In this document: positions 1 to 8,600 of the stretch, piece by piece | How positions within the stretch are numbered: the stretch's first letter is position 1 | How the letters are laid out: the number at the start of each line of letters is the position of its first letter | Virus record (IMG/VR): IMGVR_UViG_3300044546_000637 | Coordinates: 1 to 56,576 of that record | DNA length: 56,576 nucleotides | Source of the DNA: a virus | Reading direction: 5' to 3' (one strand) | Program-made: the position numbers and the translations under genes | The notes under the pieces: model-generated | Seen by the model: the letters and a program-made list of their open reading frames with translations, nothing else | Database searches by the model: none | What the model was told of the DNA's origin: nothing

Positions 1-955
1 TCGCCTTGTGAACCGTTGGTACCGTTAGTACCGTTAGTACCGTTAGTGCCAGCTGCGCCTTGATCGCCTTGTTCGCCCTGATTGCCTTGATAGCCTTGAT
101 AGCCTTGATAGCCTTGATAGCCTTGATCGCCTTGTGAACCGTTGGTACCGTTAGTACCGTTAGTACCGTTAGTGCCAGCTGCGCCTTGATCGCCTTGTTC
201 GCCCTGATTGCCTTGATAGCCTTGATAGCCTTGATCGCCTTGTGAACCGTTGGTACCGTTAGTACCGTTAGTACCGTTAGTGCCAGCTGCGCCTTGATCG
301 CCTTGTTCGCCCTGATAGCCTTGATAGCCTTGATAGCCTTGAAAGCCTTGATCACCCTGTTCACCCTGTTCGCCTTGATAGCCTTGATAGCCTTGATAGC
401 CTTGAAAGCCTTGATCGCCCTGTTCGCCTTGTTCGCCTTGTTCGCCCTGTTCGCCCTGTTCGCCTTGATAGCCTTGATAGCCTTGAAAGCCTTGAAAGCC
501 TTGATCGCCCTGTTCGCCTTGTTCGCCTTGTTCGCCCTGTTCGCCCTGTTCGCCTTGATAGCCTTGATAGCCTTGATAGCCTTGAAAGCCTTGAAAGCCT
601 TGAAAGCCTTGATCACCCTGTTCGCCTTGTTCGCCCTGTTCGCCTTGATAGCCTTGATAGCCTTGAAAGCCTTGATTGCCCTGTTCGCCTTGTTCGCCCT
701 GTTCGCCCTGTTCGCCCTGTTCGCCCTGTTCGCCCTGTTCGCCTTGATAGCCTTGATAGCCTTGAAAGCCTTGATCGCCCTGTTCGCCTTGTTCGCCTTG
801 TTCGCCTTGATAGCCTTGATAGCCTTGAAAGCCTTGATCGCCCTGTTCGCCTTGTTCGCCTTGTTCGCCTTGTTCGCCTTGTTCGCCCTGATTGCCTTGA
901 TAGCCTTGAAAGCCTTGTTCGCCCTGATTGCCTTGATTGCCTTCTCCGCCTTCGC
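1..955 (-). repeat. Collagen-like Gly-X-Y coding repeat with higher-order units
   Basis: About 106 consecutive 9-base units encode Gly-X-Gln or Gly-X-Asn. Near the left edge a larger unit recurs: the block starting at 1 begins again at 127 (126 bases) and again at 235 (108 bases). The two copies differ by 18 bases, that is two triplets. The opposite strand carries long spurious open frames of Ala-Leu-Ile/Phe. Confidence 0.95.
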
Positions 956-2726
956 CAATTAATATAGGCTCACTATCATTAATCTTAGCGTATAAACCAT
1001 CGTCATATTTAAATCTAATGTTATTGGCTCCATCGTTAAGAGCAACAGTATATCCATTAAATGGACTTGAATAAGTTGAATAAACAACACCTTCTCTTAT
1101 CCTCATGCTTCCGTAAACGTCAAGTTTAATTCCATTTGAATTAGATGGCGCTGTATCATTTATACCTACAGACCCATTTCTACTGGCGGTTAAGCAGTCA
1201 TTAAAATAATTTTCAGTTCCTAACCAAGTTCTTAAAAGAATGTCTCCAGTAGGAGCCTTTCCGCCAATTAATTGAACAACTCCAGCATTTCCTATTAGAC
1301 TGTTTTTGCCAACCAAATCTATTTGTCCTGCGCCATTATCAGCGCCAACTGCGCCCCAGTTATCGGTTCCTCCTGTTATTGATAATACATTATCATCTAC
1401 GTTTCTTCTAATTCCTATTGTAGATCCAATAATTAAACCGCCTTGGCTATTAACAGAGCTGCCTGAATTTGAATCACCTAATACACTTCCAGTAGCTATT
1501 CTACCGTTGATAACTAAATTAGTTCCGTCCCATCTTAAAAATTTACTCGTAGCCGCGTTTCCAATATAAAATTGATAAGCATTTTCTTGTCCTTCTCCCT
1601 GTGTGTTACCTAAGAAAAATCCATTACCAGAAAAAGCTGTTGCAGCATAGGTGATTCCGTCTGACTTAATATATCCTTGATTTCCGATAGTTAATCCATT
1701 AGCTCCAATTTTAGTTACGTTTTTATTATCACCAAAATAACCAGTCAACGCTAAAACATCTCCTCTTACAGACACTCCATTAAATTCAGCTTGACCATTG
1801 CCAACAATTCTAAAGCCAATAGATTGCGCGGATGGCTGCGTAGAAGTCTGCGCCCAAAGCCCGCCAACACCCGGAAACGAAGCTCCACTCGATGTGTGAG
1901 TAGAAAGACAATCGTAAACAATAAACGTTCCATTTGCCTGCTCAACCTTGCACTGCAATTGATCGCTAGGAGTAGCTTTGCCTAAACTTTTTTGTCTAAA
2001 AACTTTACCAGAAGTCCAAGTTTCAATGAAAGAACTTGATTGTAAATAAGCGTTTGCGTTGGCTAATTCAAGAACCTGAGAAGATAAAAAACCAGAAGTT
2101 ATTTTTCCGGCATCAACAGTTTGAATTTGAGCGTTTTTAATTCTTACTACTTGATTAGGAGGATTTGATGGATCTTCTACAACTTCAAATGGAACTTCAG
2201 CGCTAACTCCATTCCATACTTGAAAATTGTCAGCAACCAAAACAAAACTTTTATCTGTTCCATCTGCTTTTAAAAGGCCAGAAATATTATTATTTCCATC
2301 TAATTTAAGCATTGGCCCAAAACTAGCAACCCAAGATGATCCTGATCTTACATATATTTTATAATTATCATCAGTATCATACCAAATATCTCCAGTGTTA
2401 TAAGTTCCGCCAGTTGGAGCCGATGACTGATAATAAACTTTAGCTTTTCCGTCTGCGGATGTTTGCGCTCCTTCTGCTGATGCTTGTGCGGTTGCCGCGT
2501 TCGCAAGAGCTTCAGCCGCTTTTGCGTCAGCCAAGGCAGCATTAGCTATACCTAAGCTAGCATTTGTTGTTGCCTTTAATACGCTGGGCAGATTATTAGC
2601 GATAACGTTAAGAGAAATTCCAGCATTGATTCTTTGCGTTTCTTTGTCAGAATTGCTATAAAATATGAATTGATCCTCATTGTTTAACTGAGTCGCCAAA
2701 GGAAGTTCTGTTATTCTCTTGCTCAT
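1..2726 (-). CDS. Tail fibre protein with collagen-like repeat (C-terminus beyond window edge)
   Basis: The protein starts at the ATG at 2726 (MSKRITELPLATQ) and is open to the left edge, so at least 908 residues are present and the C-terminus is missing. The N-terminal pattern (I-T-E-L-P, then D-x-F) is common at the start of phage fibre proteins that attach to the tail tip. An alanine-rich, probably helical stretch follows at residues 55-75, then a 'GDIWYDT' element and a beta-rich body with 'SVGIND' and 'LDVYGSMRI' segments typical of long fibres. From about residue 590 on it is pure Gly-X-Gln or Gly-X-Asn triplets, which should form a collagen-like triple helix. It lies 13 bases downstream of a tail-tube-like gene in the same direction. 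Its job is presumably host recognition; the receptor-binding tip is not in view. Confidence 0.8.
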   Translation of the reverse strand, partial: MSKRITELPLATQLNNEDQFIFYSNSDKETQRINAGISLNVIANNLPSVLKATTNASLGIANAALADAKAAEALANAATAQASAEGAQTSADGKAKVYYQSSAPTGGTYNTGDIWYDTDDNYKIYVRSGSSWVASFGPMLKLDGNNNISGLLKADGTDKSFVLVADNFQVWNGVSAEVPFEVVEDPSNPPNQVVRIKNAQIQTVDAGKITSGFLSSQVLELANANAYLQSSSFIETWTSGKVFRQKSLGKATPSDQLQCKVEQANGTFIVYDCLSTHTSSGASFPGVGGLWAQTSTQPSAQSIGFRIVGNGQAEFNGVSVRGDVLALTGYFGDNKNVTKIGANGLTIGNQGYIKSDGITYAATAFSGNGFFLGNTQGEGQENAYQFYIGNAATSKFLRWDGTNLVINGRIATGSVLGDSNSGSSVNSQGGLIIGSTIGIRRNVDDNVLSITGGTDNWGAVGADNGAGQIDLVGKNSLIGNAGVVQLIGGKAPTGDILLRTWLGTENYFNDCLTASRNGSVGINDTAPSNSNGIKLDVYGSMRIREGVVYSTYSSPFNGYTVALNDGANNIRFKYDDGLYAKINDSEPILIGEGGEGNQGNQGEQGFQGYQGNQGEQGEQGEQGEQGEQGDQGFQGYQGYQGEQGEQGEQGDQGFQGYQGYQGEQGEQGEQGEQGEQGEQGEQGNQGFQGYQGYQGEQGEQGEQGDQGFQGFQGFQGYQGYQGYQGEQGEQGEQGEQGEQGDQGFQGFQGYQGYQGEQGEQGEQGEQGEQGDQGFQGYQGYQGYQGEQGEQGDQGFQGYQGYQGYQGEQGDQGAAGTNGTNGTNGTNGSQGDQGYQGYQGNQGEQGDQGAAGTNGTNGTNGTNGSQGDQGYQGYQGYQGYQGNQGEQGDQGAAGTNGTNGTNGTNGSQG

Positions 2727-2739
2727 ACTTATATTTACA

Positions 2740-3900
2740 TTAAGGATTGATAGATTCGTTAGTATAAATCGCGCTTAACGTTGGCTGATTGTAAGCTCCA
2801 GATATTAAGATACCTGTCGATTCGGTAATCTCAAACGACCAAGATGTTTGAATTATAGACTTGTCGCCAATTTGACCATTAATTGAATACGAATCTAATT
2901 TGGCGTTCTGTATCTTTACTCCTAGTTTTTTATCTTGGTTGGAGTTTTTAAACAAAATGTCAAAATCATAACCAGCAGCGGACACATCTTCTTGCGTGAA
3001 CTTCTCATTAAGCTTTTCAGCATCAAAAGAATTCACTATAGAATCCAAAGACATTGTTCCCACTATTGGTTTTTGAATCTTTCTAGCAAAAGGATAATTG
3101 CTGCCAAATCCATAAAGAGCTTTTCTTTCTAAGTTAACCGCAATATCTAACGATTGAAAATTATCGAATACAAAACCAAACTTAATTCCCGCTGATCCGC
3201 TGTTGTTTGTAGCGACAATACTTGTTGAGTTGTAAGGGCAACCTCCATCAAACACTCCAGTAAATGCGTTTTGAATTCTAGTTGGTCTAGAAGCGTTATA
3301 AAAATTAAACCCATATCTCTTGTTTTGCGCTTGCGAGTCTTCTCCCGCCAGAGCTGTATTTACGGCTGGAACATAATTTGTAGCTGAGTAGTTCGTAATC
3401 TGCGCGTTAGCGCCAACGTATTTGCAACTAACTTCGGCCATTTGACCAACAGACGTTCTAATACTATAAGAACCTAAATACGTATTACCTATTCCCAAAA
3501 CATTAAAATCAGTTGGAGTAAAAGAAGCTACAGCATCTTTAGCTTGATCGTTAGCTATCATTACATAAAAGTTTCTATCTTTATCGTCAGTTAAAATAGT
3601 ATATAAAGGATTTGTGTAGGCGTTATCAGTAAAATCTAATCCTAAATGTTTTTCATTCCATCCGTCATTCAATAAATAAGAAACGTCCAATTCTACATCT
3701 GGAGATAATTGGCTATGTCTTGCAGCAAACGCTGAAGACCCAATCTGCTTTAACGGCTGGCGATCCATATTAAAAGAAAAGCCATAGCTCTGAATAAAGT
3801 CTAAGCGAGAAACTGCGTTGCCAGTGTTACTCGCAGTAACGAACGCATCCCGCGAACCAACAAACATCATTTCCATTTCGTATGAAATTAGTTTTCTCAT
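2740..3900 (-). CDS. Tail-tube-like structural protein
   Basis: The 386-residue protein aligns by eye with the major tail tube protein at 16329. Both have an N-terminal 'sequence of residues ...YGFS(F/V), three residues, Q, ...' (here LDFIQSYGFSFNMDRQPLKQ) followed by a '(P/S)..(E/N)LD(V/F)SY(L/Y)L' strand and an 'LGLDF / LGFSV' element. It is therefore probably a beta-sandwich tail protein of the tube or distal-tail class. It overlaps the next upstream gene by one base and is followed 13 bases later by the collagen-containing fibre. The position next to the tape measure and fibres suggests a tail-tip or distal-tail ring subunit rather than the main tube. The exact role is inferred. Confidence 0.6.
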   Translation of the reverse strand: MRKLISYEMEMMFVGSRDAFVTASNTGNAVSRLDFIQSYGFSFNMDRQPLKQIGSSAFAARHSQLSPDVELDVSYLLNDGWNEKHLGLDFTDNAYTNPLYTILTDDKDRNFYVMIANDQAKDAVASFTPTDFNVLGIGNTYLGSYSIRTSVGQMAEVSCKYVGANAQITNYSATNYVPAVNTALAGEDSQAQNKRYGFNFYNASRPTRIQNAFTGVFDGGCPYNSTSIVATNNSGSAGIKFGFVFDNFQSLDIAVNLERKALYGFGSNYPFARKIQKPIVGTMSLDSIVNSFDAEKLNEKFTQEDVSAAGYDFDILFKNSNQDKKLGVKIQNAKLDSYSINGQIGDKSIIQTSWSFEITESTGILISGAYNQPTLSAIYTNESINP

Positions 3901-4838
3901 TAGTAAGCCTTTCTTGCCCCAAGCGGATCTTCTATTAGAGTTAAAGAAATATCATTTACGTTTTTGTAAACGAACGTGTGACTCCATTGATTTGAAAAGA
4001 AGAGTTTGTTTTGATCGTAAATCTTTGGAAACTTATATTGGAATTTTCTATATCCTTGTTTACCGCATAAAAAGTGCAAAATACATCTAGCCTCGTTATC
4101 CGAAATTCCTTTGAAATCTAGTTTTAATGATTTTAAAACATTAGCGTGCATTCCGAAATCAGCTCTTTTCGTGAAAGAATACGGCAGCTCTGTTTTGATT
4201 ACAGATGTTTCTTTTGATACTTGAGCTGGATAAGTTGGCTGAAAGAAAAACTCTTTTGTAAATTTCGAGTTAGAGATCGCAGTATTTTCGCCTACGCTAA
4301 TGTCACCAGTGACATAGTAAAAAGAATCGTATAAATTGTTTGCATTTGCGGCGATATTTCTTACTACATCAAATCTAGAGTAAGCTACTCCAGCAGAATA
4401 CTCGCCTTTCATATTGCTACCTGTAACGTAAGCAGTGTCCCATTTTAACAACGACGCAGCTTGATCAGAACTCAAAGATACGCTAACTGTATGAAGATCG
4501 TTTTCATTAAATGAGTTTTCGATATTGTCGCAAAACATACGAATCGGTTTATAAATTTGAGCTGGATCAGTATATAAGAAATGACCAGTACCATTTAAAG
4601 ATTCAATGTAACCAAGTATTTTGCGCGCATCTTCTTGCTTTTTGTTCTCAAACGGAAGATTCATTTTCATTTGCAAATGATTCAATCCTTTTGGCATAAT
4701 GTGCAGATAGTTATCTGTGGTAGTATATGCCGACAAGTCTGCGGAGAATTCAACTGTAGCGCCATAAGAAGGCGTATAGTCTAACGTTGCAGGTATAGAC
4801 CCAGATATATTTTGATCTCTATCGTAAAAGAAAGACAT
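3900..4838 (-). CDS. Minor tail protein with two tandem related domains
   Basis: This 312-residue protein appears to contain two copies of one domain. The first (about residues 30-130) has 'HLQMKMNLPFENKKQEDARKI' and a 'GTGHFLYTDP' element; the second (about 225-305) has 'SLKLDFKGISDNEARCILHF' and 'GYRKFQYKFP', followed by 'HTFVYKNVNDISLTLIEDP'. The pattern of a helix, a 'G..(K/H)F.(Y/F)..P' strand and a final 'S(V/L)(S/T)L' strand resembles the lambda gpM / minor tail family, which sits at the tail tip between tape measure and fibres. The family match is by eye only. It is translationally coupled by one-base overlaps to its neighbours on both sides. Confidence 0.5.
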   Translation of the reverse strand: MSFFYDRDQNISGSIPATLDYTPSYGATVEFSADLSAYTTTDNYLHIMPKGLNHLQMKMNLPFENKKQEDARKILGYIESLNGTGHFLYTDPAQIYKPIRMFCDNIENSFNENDLHTVSVSLSSDQAASLLKWDTAYVTGSNMKGEYSAGVAYSRFDVVRNIAANANNLYDSFYYVTGDISVGENTAISNSKFTKEFFFQPTYPAQVSKETSVIKTELPYSFTKRADFGMHANVLKSLKLDFKGISDNEARCILHFLCGKQGYRKFQYKFPKIYDQNKLFFSNQWSHTFVYKNVNDISLTLIEDPLGARKAY

Positions 4839-5614
4839 TAGATGAATCCTTGATATGTAAGAGTTATCACCAAATCATCGGTAGAAGATGTATTTAAAGT
4901 TTCTGATATAAGCTCCATATTGTCCATTGTAAATGTAGCTAATGAGCCTATCTCTATAGTAATCTTTCTACTATTAGAATTCAACAAGTAGTCAAAAGCC
5001 CTTTTAGCTTCATAGTCATCAACGCCGATAGTAAAATCAGCATTTACTTTAAACGGTTTAACTGTAACAACTTCCATTGCGCCGCTACCTGTTGGATGAT
5101 AGTAAGCTTCTCTTTTGCATTCTAACGAATAAGTAAAGGATTCAATTCTGTTAGTGCCGCTTCCGTCGCACTCGATTCTAATATCACCGGGCCTTACGAC
5201 TCTCAAAGCTCCAGTTTCAGAAGCTCCATTTCCTCCAAATTCATCTCCTACGTCTCCAAATATAGAGAAGCTTGCATTTAGATTTGGGAAATTGCCAACA
5301 GAAGCGGCAACTGAATACGATGTAAGGTAAGCCGAATTAAAGCCAAACTTTTTTCCTTTATAATCTACTCCTCCAACTAGAGGATTTAATCCTGTAAAAT
5401 TTAAAAAGAAATCGGCAGGAGATAAGTATTTCTGAACGCTTAAAGAAGATTGCGGCGCGCTAGAAGTGAAGGTTTTAAACTTTGAATAACCAATGACACT
5501 AACATGGTCAACTGGAAGAGAGTAGCCAAAATTAACACTATTAACGCCAAATATTTTGTGGCCGCTAATGTATAAACTATTATCGTAATTAGAGACTGAT
5601 GAATTTTTGCTCAT
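4838..5614 (-). CDS. Tail-tube-like structural protein
   Basis: The 258-residue protein resembles the other tube-like proteins in this window: an N-terminal 'V(N/Q)S(V/A)NFGYS' strand, a loop, then 'S..S..(V)QKYLSPADFFLNF', and a later 'FG..SAYLTSYSVAASVGNFPNLNAS' element that matches the '(Y)GIEAAVGSIPTASV' strand of the protein at 16329. It also has 'RPGDIRIECD', corresponding to 'RPGDITMELV' in that protein. It is probably a tail hub, distal tail or tube-extension subunit. It overlaps the tape measure stop by one base, so it is expressed with the tape measure. Confidence 0.55.
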   Translation of the reverse strand: MSKNSSVSNYDNSLYISGHKIFGVNSVNFGYSLPVDHVSVIGYSKFKTFTSSAPQSSLSVQKYLSPADFFLNFTGLNPLVGGVDYKGKKFGFNSAYLTSYSVAASVGNFPNLNASFSIFGDVGDEFGGNGASETGALRVVRPGDIRIECDGSGTNRIESFTYSLECKREAYYHPTGSGAMEVVTVKPFKVNADFTIGVDDYEAKRAFDYLLNSNSRKITIEIGSLATFTMDNMELISETLNTSSTDDLVITLTYQGFI

Positions 5615-8600
5615 TATCTACTTCTGAGTGCTCCCCCTAAACGTTTTTCTTCGTTAATGGTTTCAAGCACTACAGCCTTAATCCGTTCTCCCATCTTCTT
5701 ATAATCTACGCCACCTTGTGATGTTTGACCTTGTGACTCACTAGAAGAACTACTGCCAGAAACATTAATGCTAATGTTTACTGCGGTTCCTGTTTTAGAG
5801 TCAATTTTTGCCTTAGAGTCTGACGATTCTACGGTAGCGTCCATGCCAACTTCGCCGCCATCCGCAAATCTAGCGCGACCAGTATTCATTGAGTCAAGAT
5901 ACTGTTTGCCGTACTTACGGGTGGTGGCGCGATTCATAACGTATTCGCCGCCCATTAATAAGGCTGGAATATCATCTGTTGGTCCGCCACCATTGTTAAA
6001 TCCAGCGATCATTCCGCCATATGCTCCTCCTCTATATCCAATTGCATTTCCAACTCCAACGCGAGGTGCAGAATTAAAATATAAACTTTCAAATTTATCA
6101 TTTGGAATCGCATTTGCCAATCCTTGATTATTTAAAACAGTATTGTTTAAATTTTCAATTCCACCTTTAAAATTATTTTGCCCATAATCTAATTTCGTTG
6201 TTGGTTTAGTCTTCATTGCTGATCTTAATTTTCCAGCTCCATAAGCAACAGCAATAGAAGCCACGGTAGAAATAATCTGTTGTTGCATAGCTTTTCTTTG
6301 CTGTGTTCTGTAAGCTTCTCTCTTAGCGATAAGATCTAAACCTTGTTGTTGAGCACTAGTAACTTCTCCTTTAATAGTATCTTCGTTCATCAATCCAAAT
6401 CTAGAGAGTCTAGAGCTTTGATCTTCAAGATTAGCGTAAGCTGTTGATCCAGTTCCTTGCAATATATCAGTAGCGCCGCTTGTTGTTGTTTGATTTGCAA
6501 ACTTAGATAATTGATCGTATCCAGAAATTGCTGATCCACCACGAACACCAGGAAGAAAAATGCCACCATCATTCATCTTGGCGATATTTTCCGCGCCATA
6601 TTTTTGAACGGCAGATTTACGCATAACGTATTCACCAGCGCTTAACATTGCTGGTACGTCATCACGGATTCCAGATCCGCCAGTAACCATACCGCCAGTA
6701 GCGAATTTTTTAACGTATCCTCCTTGAGATCCTCCAATAGCAGCAGTAAAACTTCCAACTATATTTTTAGAGGCAGACTCTAACATTGCGGATTGAATTG
6801 TTTGCAGGAAAGATTTAGCTACATTTTGTAAAGCTTCTCCAATATTATCGGCCCCAGAAAGACCAACTTTCATAGCTTCAGTTAAACCGTCAGCTAATGC
6901 TTTTGGGGTATCTTGCCCAAGTATTTGTTGAAATGTTTTAGCTTCATCTAATAAACCAGAACCTTCGATTCTCAGGTTTTGTCCGATAGTGTTAGCTTTT
7001 CCAGTTGTTAAGTTAGAGCGCTCTTCCAAAGAAAGATCTTTAAATTCTTTACCTTTAAGATTTTGTTTTAATACAGAAGCTTTGGCTTGTTCCCTTAAAT
7101 TAATTGAAGTTCCAGAGTAAGCGTCTCCTTTAGATATTGTAGATATAATTTCACTACCTAATTGATTTGATATTTTAGTTTTTTCGTTTTCTGTAACCGC
7201 CGCTAAATTATTATATTGAGCCGTTAACTTTCTTGTGGCATCAATTAAACTAGATTTTTCTAATCTAAGTTCATCTGCTACTTTTTGATCTAAAGCCAAT
7301 TGACTTATTTGAGAATTATATGCATCTTGAATAGTAATCTTTCTTCTGATTTCGTTTCTTTCCGCACCAAATCTTTGTCTCGTTAAAGCCACATCAACTT
7401 TGTTGTTTTCGTTTTTATCGTTTTCTGATCTGACTAAAGCGTCTTCTGCATCCGTTAATTTTTTAGCGATATTAGCTCGCTTTACATCTTCGGTATAACC
7501 TGTTTTATACTGCTCCAAAGTAACTTTTTTAAATGCCGTTAGTTCGTCATCAACTTTAGCATTTTTAGCCATGTTATCTACTTCAATACGAGCAGAGATT
7601 GCTTTATTTTTAGCGTCGATTTCGTATTTTTGGGCAGCTAACTCTACATTTTGAGCGTACAGTTCATTAGCTTGCGTTGAGTTTGCAATGATGCTATTTA
7701 AACCTTCTATTTCTTTCGCATTCTTATCTGTTTGAGGAATAGCTTTTTCAATAGCAGCTTTAAATAACCTGTTCGCTTCTCCGATATCGGCTTTTCTTAA
7801 AGACTCAGCTGCTGGTTTTAAACTATCTAAAACTTTTGTTTGAGATTCTATACTTGCTTTCGCAAAACCAGGTATTAAACTAGCCGCCGCTTGTTGCCCC
7901 TCTCCTTGGTTAATTTTAGATAAAATTTGTTTTATAGTATCGTCAGATAAATTTTCTAATGGCCCTTTAGCATCTTTTCCTAAATCATCTCCATATCTTG
8001 GTATAGGTATTTTTCTATTATTTACAAAAGGGTTTTCTAACGCAGAAATAGAACCCTTCCTAGCTACAGAAGAAGGTCTTGAAAAATCCGAATTTAATAT
8101 TGATTTTATATTAAAATTTGATTCTTGATCATATGATTCTCTATTTATAAATGGACTATTTTTTACCAATGGCTTGTAAGACACAAGAGATCCTTGTTCT
8201 TTTGCTTTTTGAAGAGAAGTTCTTACAGATAAAATACTTAATTCTCTTTCTTTTTTCGCTTCCGCGTTTATTCTTTGTTGCGAATTTATTAATTCTTTTT
8301 CAATTTTTTGTTTTTCAGTAAGAATTGAATTATTCTCTCTAAGTTTTTTAGATTCTTCGTCTAACGTATTAATTCTTCTTTGATAAGCGTCGTTTATTAA
8401 AAACTCCTGTTCTGCTTGTCTGGCTAAAATAACTTCTCTTTTTTGAAGTTCTCTAACTCCGCCCGATTCACGTAAATCAATATTTGTTTCAGCTCTCTTT
8501 TTTGCTTTTGCTACAACTTCTTCCAAAGGTCTCCTTGAAACTTCTCTAAAAGCATTTAAGTCAAATTTTCTTACTTTAAGTTCTTCTCCTAATTCTGGGC

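Noticed and set aside
1-955. Regularly spaced repeats resembling a CRISPR array
   Set aside because: The period is 9 bases within an open reading frame, and there are no unique spacers.
294-962. Long plus-strand frame of Ala-Leu-Ile/Phe repeats
   Set aside because: It is the antisense reading of the collagen-coding repeat; the minus strand gives a Gly-X-Y fibre.
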